Source: Hyphomicrobiales bacterium
Lineage (GTDB): Bacteria; Pseudomonadota; Alphaproteobacteria; Rhizobiales; Rhizobiaceae
Reading direction: 5' to 3'
Assembly (NCBI GenBank): GCA_900470195.1
Contig: UEIJ01000020.1
Span: forward strand, 62,001 to 126,000
Length of the DNA stretch: 64,000 nt
A program made the position numbers and the translations under genes. Of the stretch, positions 18,571 through 27,132 are shown in pieces (position 1 is the stretch's first letter; each line of letters starts with the position of its first letter). The notes under the pieces were generated by a model, which saw only the letters and a program-made list of their open reading frames with translations, had not been told where the DNA came from and did not search any database.

Positions 18571-19511
18571 CAGTAACGAACCCTCGGATCGACGAACAGA
18601 TAGAGCATATCGATGATGAAATTGATCAGGACATAGAGCCCCGCGATGACGAGCAGCGCGCCCTGAATGACCGGGTAGTCTCGTCGCAGAACGGCGGACA
18701 CGACAAGATTGCCTACCCCGGGCAGGCCGAAGACCGTTTCAGTCACCACGGCCCCTGAGATCAGGACGGCTGCAGTGAGACCGATAACGGTCAGGATCGG
18801 GATCAGAGCATTTTTGAAGGCGTGCTTCATGACAACGCGCCGCTCGATCAACCCTTTTGCCCGTGCCGTGCGAATGTAATCGTCGCCGAGAACATCGAGC
18901 ATCGAGGCACGCGTGAAGCGCAGGATCAGGGCGGATGACACCAACCCCAGCGCGACGGCAGGCAGGATCAGATGATACATCCGATCCACAAAACTCGAAC
19001 CCGGACCGCCATAGCCGGACACCGGAAACACGTTCAACCGGACGGCAAAAAACTGCATGAGAATGAGACCGAGCCAGAAGCTCGGTATGCTGGCTGCGAG
19101 CATGGCAACCGTCGTTGCGGCCTGATCGACAAAGGAACCGCGCCGGTAGGCTGCGTAAATACCAACCGGCAGCGCGATAATGCAGGCGATAAGAAGAGAA
19201 AGAATCGTCAGAAAGAATGTCGGTTCGGCCCGATCAAGCAACGCTGCACCTACCGGCATATTAAGAAAGATCGACTGACCGAGATCGCCTTTCAGGAGTT
19301 GACCGATATAGTAGAAGTACTGAATGACCAGCGATTGATCGAGGCCGAGCCGGGCGCGCAGATCGGCAATGTCCTGCGCCGATGCGTCCGGTCCGAGCAT
19401 GACAGCGGCAGGATCGCCAGGCGTCACCCGGACGATCACGAATACGATCGTCACGACCAGAAACATGACAACGGCCATGCCGACAAACCGCTGCAGAATG
19501 TAGCGCACCAT
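18570..19511 (-). CDS. ABC importer permease, DppB type
   Basis: A 313-residue permease beginning MVRYILQRFVGMAVVMFLVV, the usual DppB start. Hallmarks are VTPGDPAAVMLGPDASAQDIADLRARLGLD in the N-terminal periplasmic loop and the EAA loop YIRTARAKGLIERRVVMKHAFKNALIPI. The start at 19511 is chosen because GGAGAAG lies 8 bp upstream; ATG 19538 would add nine residues. It sits between the binding-protein gene (71 bp upstream) and the DppC-type gene. Confidence 0.93.
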   Translation of the reverse strand: MVRYILQRFVGMAVVMFLVVTIVFVIVRVTPGDPAAVMLGPDASAQDIADLRARLGLDQSLVIQYFYYIGQLLKGDLGQSIFLNMPVGAALLDRAEPTFFLTILSLLIACIIALPVGIYAAYRRGSFVDQAATTVAMLAASIPSFWLGLILMQFFAVRLNVFPVSGYGGPGSSFVDRMYHLILPAVALGLVSSALILRFTRASMLDVLGDDYIRTARAKGLIERRVVMKHAFKNALIPILTVIGLTAAVLISGAVVTETVFGLPGVGNLVVSAVLRRDYPVIQGALLVIAGLYVLINFIIDMLYLFVDPRVRY

Positions 19512-19582
19512 ACGATCAGCTTCTCCAGATTGAACCATTCAGCGAATGCCGACCGGACGGATGGCATTCGCATTGCCGGAAG

Positions 19583-21109
19583 TTACTTCTTCAACGAAGC
19601 ATTCCAGAAGTAAGGCCACGGTGCGGGCTCAACGCCTTCCAGCTTGGTGGACATAGCGGCGACAGCATTGAAGTCGCCGATCTTGATCAGAGGCAGTTCG
19701 TCATAAATAGTTTTCTGAACGTCTGCCCACAGCGCAACGCGCTTTTCCGGATTGGATTCGGACGTGAAAGCATCGACTGCGGTTTTACGCGCTGGCGTGT
19801 CCCACCAGCCCGGCGAACTGGTCGACAAAGACCCCATCAAAGCAGGTTCGGGCAGGAAAGGGCTGTGCGTTATGTAGATATCCCAGAGCTTGGGATCAGC
19901 GCGGCGCTGGGTCAGCGTCGCCCAATCGACAACCTGCAGGTCCACATTGAAACCGGCAAGCTTCAGATATTCGGCAGCTACCTGCGCCATCTTGTAATGG
20001 AACTCGTACTGGCGGCTTGTCAGGATACGCAGCGGTTCGCCATTGTAGCCGGTGGCCTTCAATTCCTCCGCCGCGGATTCTGGCTGGGCCACATTATAAT
20101 TCCCTCCGACGCCAGCTTCCGTATTCCAGACGAAATTGGACGGGTAGAAAGCGCCGTCCAATGCGTAGAATTCCGTACTGCCAAACGCAGCCGCAAGCAT
20201 GTCCTCCATGCTCAATGCGTGGGTCACAGCCTTTCGTACCGGCAGTTTTGATGCCACACCTTCCTTGGTGTTGAACACAAAGACAGGATAGCCGAAAGGC
20301 TTCAGGAGCAATGGCTGGGAAGCCGTCGACGATTTGATCTTGTCGAATGATTCGACCGGAATGGAATCGACATAGTCATATTGTCCGGAAACCGCAGCCT
20401 CGACGCGGGTGTTGGCGTCCGGGACCGATACGAAGCGGATTTCATCGAGATATTGATGGCGTGCACCGCCATAACCATCACTCTCGCCGTCACGTGACTT
20501 GTAACCGTCGAAACGCACAAGCTGAATATACTGATCCGCCTTGCGCTCCTTGAGCATGTAGGGACCGGTACCGATGAATTCGGTCATCGGTTCGGCCTGT
20601 TTTTCCGACGGCAGGATGATTGCCGCAGAATTGTTGAAGGCAAGCAGGGAGGTCAATGGCGCATAAGGCTGCTTGAGCGTTATCGTCACTGTGGCCGGAT
20701 CAGTCGCCGCGATATTTTCGATAAGGGCCGACGCCTGCTTTCCGCGCGAGGCGAGCTTTGTCCAGCGTTCCAGCGACGCAACCACATCTTCCGATGTCAT
20801 ATCGCTGCCATCGTGGAACTTGATGCCGGAACGCAGCTTGATCGTATAGGTTTTTCCGTCTGAGCTGATTTCAGGCAGGCTTTCAGCCAGCAGCGGCGTC
20901 GGCTTCCACTCCTTGTCGAACGTATAAAGCGTTTCGAAAATGTGCTGCGTGACAATACCCACGAGATCCGCTGTGGACACCATCGGGTCAAGCGTCGGCG
21001 GCTCACCAATGGTCGCGACATTGATGACGCCACCCTTGTCCTGCGCCAGCGAAACGCCGGGGCTGAAGATCATGGCAGAAGCCAGAAGAAGTGCTAGTTT
21101 GATCCGCAA
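19583..21109 (-). CDS. Periplasmic substrate-binding protein, solute-binding family 5 (DppA/OppA-like)
   Basis: A 508-residue exported protein. It has a signal peptide (MRIKLALLLASAMIFSPGVSLAQ, cleavage near residue 22) and a family-5 fold with TLDPMVSTADLVGIVTQHIFETLYTFDKEWKPTPLLAESLPEISSDGKTY. It is the first gene of the minus-strand operon SBP-DppB-DppC-amidohydrolase-RidA and sets substrate specificity. Family 5 covers peptides, opines, nickel and oligosaccharides. The adjacent enzymes favour a small N-acylated or amino-acid-like compound, which is inference. Confidence 0.93.
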   Translation of the reverse strand: MRIKLALLLASAMIFSPGVSLAQDKGGVINVATIGEPPTLDPMVSTADLVGIVTQHIFETLYTFDKEWKPTPLLAESLPEISSDGKTYTIKLRSGIKFHDGSDMTSEDVVASLERWTKLASRGKQASALIENIAATDPATVTITLKQPYAPLTSLLAFNNSAAIILPSEKQAEPMTEFIGTGPYMLKERKADQYIQLVRFDGYKSRDGESDGYGGARHQYLDEIRFVSVPDANTRVEAAVSGQYDYVDSIPVESFDKIKSSTASQPLLLKPFGYPVFVFNTKEGVASKLPVRKAVTHALSMEDMLAAAFGSTEFYALDGAFYPSNFVWNTEAGVGGNYNVAQPESAAEELKATGYNGEPLRILTSRQYEFHYKMAQVAAEYLKLAGFNVDLQVVDWATLTQRRADPKLWDIYITHSPFLPEPALMGSLSTSSPGWWDTPARKTAVDAFTSESNPEKRVALWADVQKTIYDELPLIKIGDFNAVAAMSTKLEGVEPAPWPYFWNASLKK

Positions 21110-21136
21110 GGCCGAACCCCCATTTTTCGAATTGTT

Positions 21137-21152
21137 CCATAATTATGTTATA
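21137..21152. promoter_or_regulatory. Candidate operator ccataattatgttata (copy 2)
   Basis: This sequence is about 28 bp upstream of the SBP start and is centred on the palindrome CATAATTATG. It matches the iclR-region site 15048-15063 at 14 of 16 positions. AT-rich promoter-like sequence (TTATATAAGCTTTTATAAAAG region) follows. Confidence 0.4.
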
Positions 21153-21299
21153 TAAGCTTTTATAAAAGAATACCTAAGAACGAGAGGGTGTCAATCCATC
21201 AAAGCTCATCGACCGGAATCTTCCGTCGATAGAGGCGGATTGTTCATACAATGTGGGCATTTCCGATTTTATGGGTGGCAGCGCCAAGGCAGGCTCGAT

Positions 21300-22193
21300 A
21301 TGAGTGCCCCCATGACACGCAAAGGCCAGGGCTACCTCTTCACACTTCTCGCGGTTACCATTTTTGCGACGCAGGATGGTATCTCGAAGTACCTTGGCAC
21401 CCATTATTCGCCTATCCTCATAACGATGATCCGCTATTGGGTTTTTGCAGCTTTCGTTCTTTTGCTTGCAATCCGTTCCGGTGGCATCGCCAAAGCCGCC
21501 GCAACGAAACGCCCATTCCTGCAGCTTTTTCGCGGTATTCTGCTTGCCGCCGAAATCGTGACCTTCATCTTTGCCCTCAGCCGCGCAGGCATGGCGACAG
21601 CGCAATCGATATTTCAAGGCGCGCCGCTATTGGTGACTATGCTTTCCGTACCCTTTCTGGGTGAAAAGGTAGGTTGGAGGCGCTGGACGGCGATCGTCGT
21701 CGGGCTGATTGGCGTCCTGGTGATCATTAATCCAGTTAATGCGAAATTCGGCGCGTCCCTGCTTCTGCCTGTTGCCGCGATGGTCATGTTCGCCGTCTAT
21801 GCCGTAGCGACACGCGCCGTCAGCAAGAGCGACGATGCCATGACCAGCTTTTTCTATACCGGGATGGCGGGTGCTGTGGCGCTGACATTTGTCGGTAGCT
21901 TCTATCTGATGCCTATCGCGCGAAGTGACTGGTTCTGGATGGCGGCACTCTGTGCCTGCGGCATCGCAAGCCATTATTTCCTCATTCGCGCTTACGATAT
22001 TCTGGAAGCAGGAGAAGTACAGCCGCTCACCTATCTTCAGCTCGTTATCGGTGCATTTATCGCGGTTACGGTATTCCATGAACAATTGACATGGAACATC
22101 GTCGTTGGTGCGCTTATCGTCGTTGGCGCCGGACTGTTCTCTGTGTTCCGCGAACGTCAACTCGGTAGAAGCAAGCCGCCCGCTCTTGGCTAG
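21300..22193 (+). CDS. DMT-superfamily transporter (two EamA domains)
   Basis: A 297-residue inner-membrane protein with about ten helices in two EamA repeats (about 10-140 and 155-290). It begins near RKGQGYLFTLLAVTIFATQDGISKYLG, typical of the family. EamA proteins export amino acids, metabolites or drugs; no substrate can be assigned. ATG 21312 is an alternative start. It is divergent from the oligopeptide-type binding-protein gene and may share its regulatory region. Confidence 0.87.
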   Translation: MSAPMTRKGQGYLFTLLAVTIFATQDGISKYLGTHYSPILITMIRYWVFAAFVLLLAIRSGGIAKAAATKRPFLQLFRGILLAAEIVTFIFALSRAGMATAQSIFQGAPLLVTMLSVPFLGEKVGWRRWTAIVVGLIGVLVIINPVNAKFGASLLLPVAAMVMFAVYAVATRAVSKSDDAMTSFFYTGMAGAVALTFVGSFYLMPIARSDWFWMAALCACGIASHYFLIRAYDILEAGEVQPLTYLQLVIGAFIAVTVFHEQLTWNIVVGALIVVGAGLFSVFRERQLGRSKPPALG

Positions 22194-22287
22194 ATAAACT
22201 CTCTCCTTACGACTTCCTGCCGTCGAAAATCCCGACCAAATTGCAACATTTATTTGCCCGCCCGCTTCCTACGACTGACCCTGTGAG

Positions 22288-22324
22288 CTTGACAAATAAA
22301 ACATGATAATTTAATTCATGTTTT
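22288..22324 (+). promoter_or_regulatory. Promoter with embedded inverted-repeat operator
   Basis: TTGACA (22289-22294), 17 bp, then TAATTC (22312-22317) make a good sigma-70-type promoter. It overlaps the inverted repeat AAAACATGA-N9-TCATGTTTT (22298-22324), which is perfect over 9 bp per arm and placed to block RNA polymerase. The regulator is unknown. Confidence 0.6.
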
Positions 22325-22387
22325 GACCTCTTCGGGTCGCGTAGACTTCCAGCCGGCGCTTGACCTATGAGAGCGCCGGTCTTTTTA
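22325..22387 (+). ncRNA. Possible ~60-nt small RNA or attenuated leader
   Basis: From the predicted transcription start near 22324, the RNA would fold GACC-TCTTCG-GGTC and then a strong hairpin CCGGCGCT/AGCGCCGG (22353-22379) followed by TCTTTTT. That is a complete intrinsic terminator 40 bp before the next start codon. It could be an independent sRNA or an attenuator for the FAD monooxygenase gene. Confidence 0.45.
22353..22386 (+). terminator. Intrinsic terminator or attenuator upstream of the flavin monooxygenase gene
   Basis: An 8-bp GC-rich stem (CCGGCGCT/AGCGCCGG), 11-base loop and TCTTTTT tail. Confidence 0.8.
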
Positions 22388-22427
22388 TGTCTTCCGAACC
22401 GCACCAGCATGGTTGAGTGGATATGTC

Positions 22428-23660
22428 ATGACGCAACCAGTCACATCGGATATCAACTGCATGAAGACGGACTGCGCGATAGCGGGCGGCGGGCCCGCAG
22501 GGCTGATGCTGGGGCTTCTGCTTGCGCGTTCAGGCGTGAGCGTAACCGTTCTCGAGAAGCATCAGGATTTTCTGCGCGATTTCCGCGGCGACACAATTCA
22601 TCCATCCACTCTTCAGATCATGCATGAACTTGGCTTACTGGAAGGGCTCCTTGCGCTACCCCATACCAAGGCATATCGCTTGCATGCGGAAATCGGCGAT
22701 CAGGACATAACGATAGCAGATTTTTCGAAGATTCCGGCGCAGTGCCGTTTCATCGCTTTCATGCCGCAATGGGAATTTCTCAATTATATCGCACGCGAAG
22801 CTGCGAAATACCCCAATTTCAAACTCGTCATGCCAGCCAGCGTGGTGGAACTGATTGAACGGGACGGAAATGTCACTGGTCTCGTCGCGGCAACGCCCGA
22901 TGGAACCATCAACATCAGCGCCAAACTCGTTGTGGGTGCCGACGGCAGAAACTCCGTGGTGCGCGCAAAAGCCGGTATGGAGATCGAAAGCTTTGGCTCG
23001 CCAAGCGAAATACTCTGGATGAAACTGTCTCACCTCCCCAACGATCCGCCCTATACGATGGGTCATGGCGGCCCAAGACAAGGTTTCGTCATGATCGATC
23101 GCGGCGACTACTGGCAATGCGGTTACGTACTCCGCAAACAGACTTTCACCGAGGTAAAGCAGAAGGGGCTTGAGGCATTCAGGGAAGCGGTAGCGAACGT
23201 ATCCCCATTGCCCCCTGAACGAATGGATGAAATACGTACGTGGGACGACGTCCATCTGTTGAGTGTGCGCATCGACCGGCTGAAGACATGGTGGAAACCC
23301 GGACTTTTGTGCATCGGCGATGCCGCCCATGCCATGTCACCTATCGGCGGCTTCGGAGTCAATCTCGCCATTCAGGATGCCGTCGCGGCGGCAAATATTC
23401 TGGCCGGACCACTCAAGGGAAACGGGGCCTTGTCCCGCCATCTTGCAGGCGTTGAAGCGCGACGCCGCTTTCCGACAAAGGCTACGCAAAAGTTGCAGCT
23501 CATGATGCGCAGCGATCGCCGCAGACGCGAAACCAATGACACAAGAAAAGATGGGCCGCCCGCTTTCATGCGTCATCTCGCCCGTTGGCCAATCCTTGCA
23601 CATCTTGCGGGCAGACTGATCGGGATCGGCTTTCGCCCGGAGCATGTCCGCGACAACTGA
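22428..23660 (+). CDS. FAD-dependent monooxygenase, group A (UbiH/PheA/PobA-like)
   Basis: A 410-residue flavoprotein aromatic hydroxylase-like enzyme. The N-terminal dinucleotide fold is CAIAGGGPAGLMLGLLLARSG, followed by an FRGDTIHPSTLQIMHELGLL segment (Arg contact of group A). The second FAD motif is CIGDAAHAMSPIGGFGVNLA (about residue 295), with DG motif VVGADGRNSVVRA (about residue 165). Substrate is unknown. A TTG five codons upstream (22413) is a possible alternative start. It lies 11 bp from the convergent rpiR-like gene. Confidence 0.88.
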   Translation: MTQPVTSDINCMKTDCAIAGGGPAGLMLGLLLARSGVSVTVLEKHQDFLRDFRGDTIHPSTLQIMHELGLLEGLLALPHTKAYRLHAEIGDQDITIADFSKIPAQCRFIAFMPQWEFLNYIAREAAKYPNFKLVMPASVVELIERDGNVTGLVAATPDGTINISAKLVVGADGRNSVVRAKAGMEIESFGSPSEILWMKLSHLPNDPPYTMGHGGPRQGFVMIDRGDYWQCGYVLRKQTFTEVKQKGLEAFREAVANVSPLPPERMDEIRTWDDVHLLSVRIDRLKTWWKPGLLCIGDAAHAMSPIGGFGVNLAIQDAVAAANILAGPLKGNGALSRHLAGVEARRRFPTKATQKLQLMMRSDRRRRETNDTRKDGPPAFMRHLARWPILAHLAGRLIGIGFRPEHVRDN

Positions 23661-23670
23661 GCGGGAGATT

Positions 23671-24519
23671 TCAGTCTATATCGTCGAGTTCGTCGTGAAT
23701 TCCGGCAACGATCTCCAACCGCTGTTGCGCCGATTTGCCCGCGAGCGAAGCGTAGGTCAAAGCGAGTAGCCGAATGGCGCTACTGACAGCCGTATAGGAT
23801 GCCCCCAATGCGAAACTGTCCACATGGCATGGAAGGACGACACGGGCATAACGCTGCGCCTCCGAAACCGATCCCCGGTCCGTAATGGTCACGATATTCA
23901 GCCGACTCGTAGCAGCATATCCCAGAATTTGCTTTAGGAGGGCCCGATGCGGCGGTAACGTAATCAGCAACAACACGTCTTTCGGGCCAGTCATTGCCAG
24001 ATCTTCAGCCCATGAACCCTGATTGATGCCAAGGATCATCACGCTGTGCCGCAGCCTGGAAAACAGGAGCCGCGCATAGCGTGCAAACCCTTCCTCATCG
24101 CCCATACCGATCACCCACACGCGGGGCGCGGCCGCCATCAGTTCCGCAGCCTCGCGCATCTTGTCGGAACGCAGCGCCTCGAAGGTTCGCGTGATATTGG
24201 CGATCTCCAGATCAAGATGCGCGCTGATGGTACGCACCAGCGGCACTTCTTCATCAACCTGGGCCGAATATTCGTAAGGCTCGGTGCGATTGCGCTCCTC
24301 ACGCGCCTGGAGTTTCACTTCATTGAAATCGGCATAGCCCAGATGCTGAAAGAAACGAGCCGTGGTTGCCTTGGATACACCGGCCATCTCTGCGATTTCG
24401 GTAGCGGAGTGAATCAGAATGTCGTCCTCGCGTTCAAGAATCAGCTGCGCGATTTTCTGCTCACCTGCTGTGAGCTTTGCGTAGCGCTCCTGTATGCGCA
24501 GTACCAGACGTGAAGCCAT
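23671..24519 (-). CDS. RpiR/MurR-family transcriptional regulator (HTH_6 + SIS)
   Basis: A 282-residue regulator with an N-terminal RpiR HTH (RIQERYAKLTAGEQKIAQLI, then ATEIAEMAGVSKATTARFFQHLGYADFNEVK) and a C-terminal SIS domain (about 125-260, VWVIGMGDEEGFARYARLLFSRL). SIS domains usually bind phosphosugars. It is divergent from the 5-FCL-like/ABC operon across 109 bp containing an obvious repeat operator, so it very likely controls that operon. The combination of a sugar-phosphate sensor fold with a THI5-type importer is unusual. Confidence 0.9.
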   Translation of the reverse strand: MASRLVLRIQERYAKLTAGEQKIAQLILEREDDILIHSATEIAEMAGVSKATTARFFQHLGYADFNEVKLQAREERNRTEPYEYSAQVDEEVPLVRTISAHLDLEIANITRTFEALRSDKMREAAELMAAAPRVWVIGMGDEEGFARYARLLFSRLRHSVMILGINQGSWAEDLAMTGPKDVLLLITLPPHRALLKQILGYAATSRLNIVTITDRGSVSEAQRYARVVLPCHVDSFALGASYTAVSSAIRLLALTYASLAGKSAQQRLEIVAGIHDELDDID

Positions 24520-24578
24520 GTGCGTTTATTCCGAATCTCTAATGCACTAAAAAAGCCTATCATTGCCTCTTGCAATAC

Positions 24579-24608
24579 TGAAACATTTGTTTCATTGATA
24601 GTGAAACA
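24579..24608. promoter_or_regulatory. Probable RpiR operator
   Basis: TGAAACA-TT-TGTTTCA (24579-24594) is a 7-bp inverted repeat, and a third half-site TGAAACA follows at 24602-24608. It lies in the divergent intergenic region just before the first 5-FCL-like gene. Confidence 0.55.
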
Positions 24609-24628
24609 TTGAAATTCATGGAATCTCC

Positions 24629-25366
24629 ATGGCGTATTCCCGCAATACCCGGCAGCGCATCTGGGAGCGACTGAAAGATGTCGCACGTCCTGATGCACGC
24701 TTCCACCTCAAATTTTCGGAATTCATTCCGGACTTTGAAGGCGTCGAGGCAGCTACCGATCGTTTGCTGGCGCTTGAAGGGATTGCGAAAGCCGAGCTGG
24801 TTTTTGTCACCCCGGATAATTCCATGATCGAGTTGCGCCGTCGCCTGATCAAGACGGGTACACCATTCATCATGCCGACCTACGGCATGCAGCGCGGCTT
24901 TCTCCTGCTGGAACCGGGATCCGTTCCCCCGGGGTTGGAGAAAGCCGCAGCCTGGCTTGATGGGATGGAACATTTCGGCCGACCGGTCAGTCTCGAAGAT
25001 TTGACCCATATCGGCCGATTTGATGTCGTGGCGACTGGCGCATCCGCTGTTTCCATTGATGGGGTACGCTTTGGCAAAGGCCATGCGTTCTTCGATCTGG
25101 AATGGGGCATGTTTACCGACCTGGGACTTGCAGACGAGCAATCCCTGATTGTCGCAGCCGTCCACGACGTACAGATCGTTGAAGAGCGCCTCAACGTTTC
25201 CGAAAGCGATATTGCTCTCGATTTCATTGCCACACCAAGCCGCCTGATTGAAATCTCGCGCAATCGCCGCCGACCGCGCGGTATCCGCTGGAACGAAGTT
25301 TCCTCGGAGGAAATACAGTCGATTCCACCGCTGCGTGAACTCGCCCGCATGCGCGGTATTGCGTGA
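24629..25366 (+). CDS. 5-formyltetrahydrofolate cyclo-ligase-family protein (paralogue A)
   Basis: A 245-residue protein of the 5-FCL superfamily, but of the diverged COG0212-like type. The ATP-binding glycine motif survives as VRFGKGHAFFDLEWGM (around residue 150), comparable to the G-x-GKG-x-YYD loop of true 5-FCL. Paralogues of this kind have been linked to thiamine metabolism. Here it opens an operon with a THI5-like ABC importer and a second copy at the other end. The actual reaction is unknown; a ring-closing or repair step on a formylated pyrimidine- or pterin-like compound is inference. Confidence 0.8.
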   Translation: MAYSRNTRQRIWERLKDVARPDARFHLKFSEFIPDFEGVEAATDRLLALEGIAKAELVFVTPDNSMIELRRRLIKTGTPFIMPTYGMQRGFLLLEPGSVPPGLEKAAAWLDGMEHFGRPVSLEDLTHIGRFDVVATGASAVSIDGVRFGKGHAFFDLEWGMFTDLGLADEQSLIVAAVHDVQIVEERLNVSESDIALDFIATPSRLIEISRNRRRPRGIRWNEVSSEEIQSIPPLRELARMRGIA

Positions 25367-25393
25367 CAATTCAGCACCAAAAAGGAAGTTTCA

Positions 25394-26365
25394 ATGAATA
25401 TAGCCCTGGATCGCCGCCGTTTTCTCGGACTTATGGGTGCTGCAGCCGCCCTTCCTGCCATGAGCCGTTTTGCCGCCGCGGACTCACCGTTCGGCTTTCA
25501 GGCTTCCTGGATCAATGACGCAGAATTCTGCGGCTATTTCGTTGCGGCCGACAAGGGTTTTTATCGCGAAGAAGGCATTGATCTCAATTACATTTCCGGC
25601 GGTCCGGATGTCATTCCCGAAAGCGCGATCATTGCGGGCAAGGCTGACCTGACCCTCACCACCCCCGACACGACAATCAAGGCCATCGTCGAGCAGGGTG
25701 CGCCTTTCAAGATCATCGGCGCCCAGTATCAGAAGAACCCTATCGGCATTATTTCGCTTGCCAAAAATCCGATCAAGGAACCGAAGGACCTGATTGGCAA
25801 GACGCTGGCTGTGCCGCCGGTCAACGTAATCTCGGTCGAAGCCATGTTAAAAATTTCAGGTATCGACCCATCCCAGGTCAATATCGTTCCCTACGCTTAC
25901 GACCCGACGCCGCTCATCAAGGGTGAGATCGACGCATCGCTCGATTTTACGACCAATGTTCCTTTCACCATCAAGCAGGCCGGTGAAGAGGCGGTGTCCT
26001 TCCTGCTCTACGATTTCGGCTTCACCATTTTCAACGATACGGTTGTCGTGACGGAAGAAACGCTCAAGGCAAAGCGCAAGGATATTGTTGCTTTCCTTCG
26101 CGCAAGCCGCAAGGGTTGGAACGAAAACCTCAAGGACCCTGCAGCTTATCCGCCCAAGTTTGCCGACAGCTGGTTCAAAGGCACCGGTCGGTCTGTCGAA
26201 AATGAAGTCTATTTCAACACTGCGCAGAAGCCGCTCATCGAGACGCCGAATGGCGTGTTTTCCATGAGCGAAGAAGCCATCGAGAAAACGATCAAGGCGC
26301 TCGGCACTATCGGCATCGCCGCCAAGCGCGATCATTTCGACACAACGCTTCTCGAAGAGATTTGA
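25394..26365 (+). CDS. ABC substrate-binding protein, NMT1/THI5-like
   Basis: A 323-residue periplasmic binding protein with a twin-arginine-type leader (DRRRFLGLMGAAAALPAMSRFAAA). The fold is that of ThiY/SsuA/TauA proteins, with segments like NDAEFCGYFVAADKGFYREEGIDL and VPPVNVISVEAMLKISGIDPSQV. ThiY members bind formylaminopyrimidine. The flanking 5-FCL-like genes make a formyl-pyrimidine or other heterocycle plausible here, but nitrate, sulfonate and hydantoin-type ligands cannot be excluded. The stop overlaps the ATPase start by one base (TGATG). Confidence 0.9.
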   Translation: MNIALDRRRFLGLMGAAAALPAMSRFAAADSPFGFQASWINDAEFCGYFVAADKGFYREEGIDLNYISGGPDVIPESAIIAGKADLTLTTPDTTIKAIVEQGAPFKIIGAQYQKNPIGIISLAKNPIKEPKDLIGKTLAVPPVNVISVEAMLKISGIDPSQVNIVPYAYDPTPLIKGEIDASLDFTTNVPFTIKQAGEEAVSFLLYDFGFTIFNDTVVVTEETLKAKRKDIVAFLRASRKGWNENLKDPAAYPPKFADSWFKGTGRSVENEVYFNTAQKPLIETPNGVFSMSEEAIEKTIKALGTIGIAAKRDHFDTTLLEEI

Positions 26366-27132
26366 TGCCTGACATGTCCGGGATCAAACTTGAAAACGTG
26401 ACGCGCTCCTTTTCGGGGCGCGGCACGAATGTGATTGCACTTTCCGACGTTTCACTTGAATGCCCAACAGGTTCGTTTACTGCACTTATCGGACCGTCCG
26501 GCTGCGGCAAGTCCACCATGTTGCGGCTGGCGCTTGGTCTTGACCGGCCCGATAATGGTTCGATTTCTGTCATGGGCAAAAGCCCGGTCGAGGCTGCAAA
26601 AGCCGGCTTGACCGGCGTGGCTTTTCAGGACGCGGCGCTGATGCCGTGGCGCAGCGTCGAAGACAACATCGCCCTACCGCTGGATGTTCTCGGTGTTGCG
26701 CGTTCTACAAAGACTGAACGGATTGCGGAACTGATTGCTCTCGTCGGCCTCAAAGGCTTTGAAAAGGCGCTTCCCGGCGAGCTTTCGGGCGGCATGCGCC
26801 AGCGCGTCGCAATCGCCCGTTCTCTGGTTACCGATCCGCGCGTTCTGTTCCTTGATGAACCTTTCGGGGCGCTCGATCAGATACTGCGACGTCAGATGAA
26901 CATTGAGCTTCAACGCATATGGCTGGAAAGCAAGGCAACAACGCTGCTTGTTACCCATGGAATTGACGAAGCAGTTTTCCTTGCCGACCGGATCGTGGTG
27001 ATGCACAGCCGCCCCGGGCGCATCGCACAGATCATAGATATTCCGCTTGAACGCCCACGCAGCCCCGAGATTTTCAGCACATCGCAGTTCCATGCGCTGG
27101 AGGACGCCGTCGCAGAGGCCCTGCATGGCTGA
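26365..27132 (+). CDS. ABC importer ATPase (SsuB/TauB/ThiZ type)
   Basis: A 255-residue single ABC domain with Walker [10 protein letters not shown]-loop FQDAALMPWRSVEDN, signature LSGGMRQRV and Walker B VLFLDEPFGALD. The H-loop is in LLVTHGIDEAV. The start ATG at 26365 overlaps the binding-protein stop, and the end overlaps the permease start by 8 bp, so all three subunits are translationally coupled. Confidence 0.94.
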   Translation: MPDMSGIKLENVTRSFSGRGTNVIALSDVSLECPTGSFTALIGPSGCGKSTMLRLALGLDRPDNGSISVMGKSPVEAAKAGLTGVAFQDAALMPWRSVEDNIALPLDVLGVARSTKTERIAELIALVGLKGFEKALPGELSGGMRQRVAIARSLVTDPRVLFLDEPFGALDQILRRQMNIELQRIWLESKATTLLVTHGIDEAVFLADRIVVMHSRPGRIAQIIDIPLERPRSPEIFSTSQFHALEDAVAEALHG

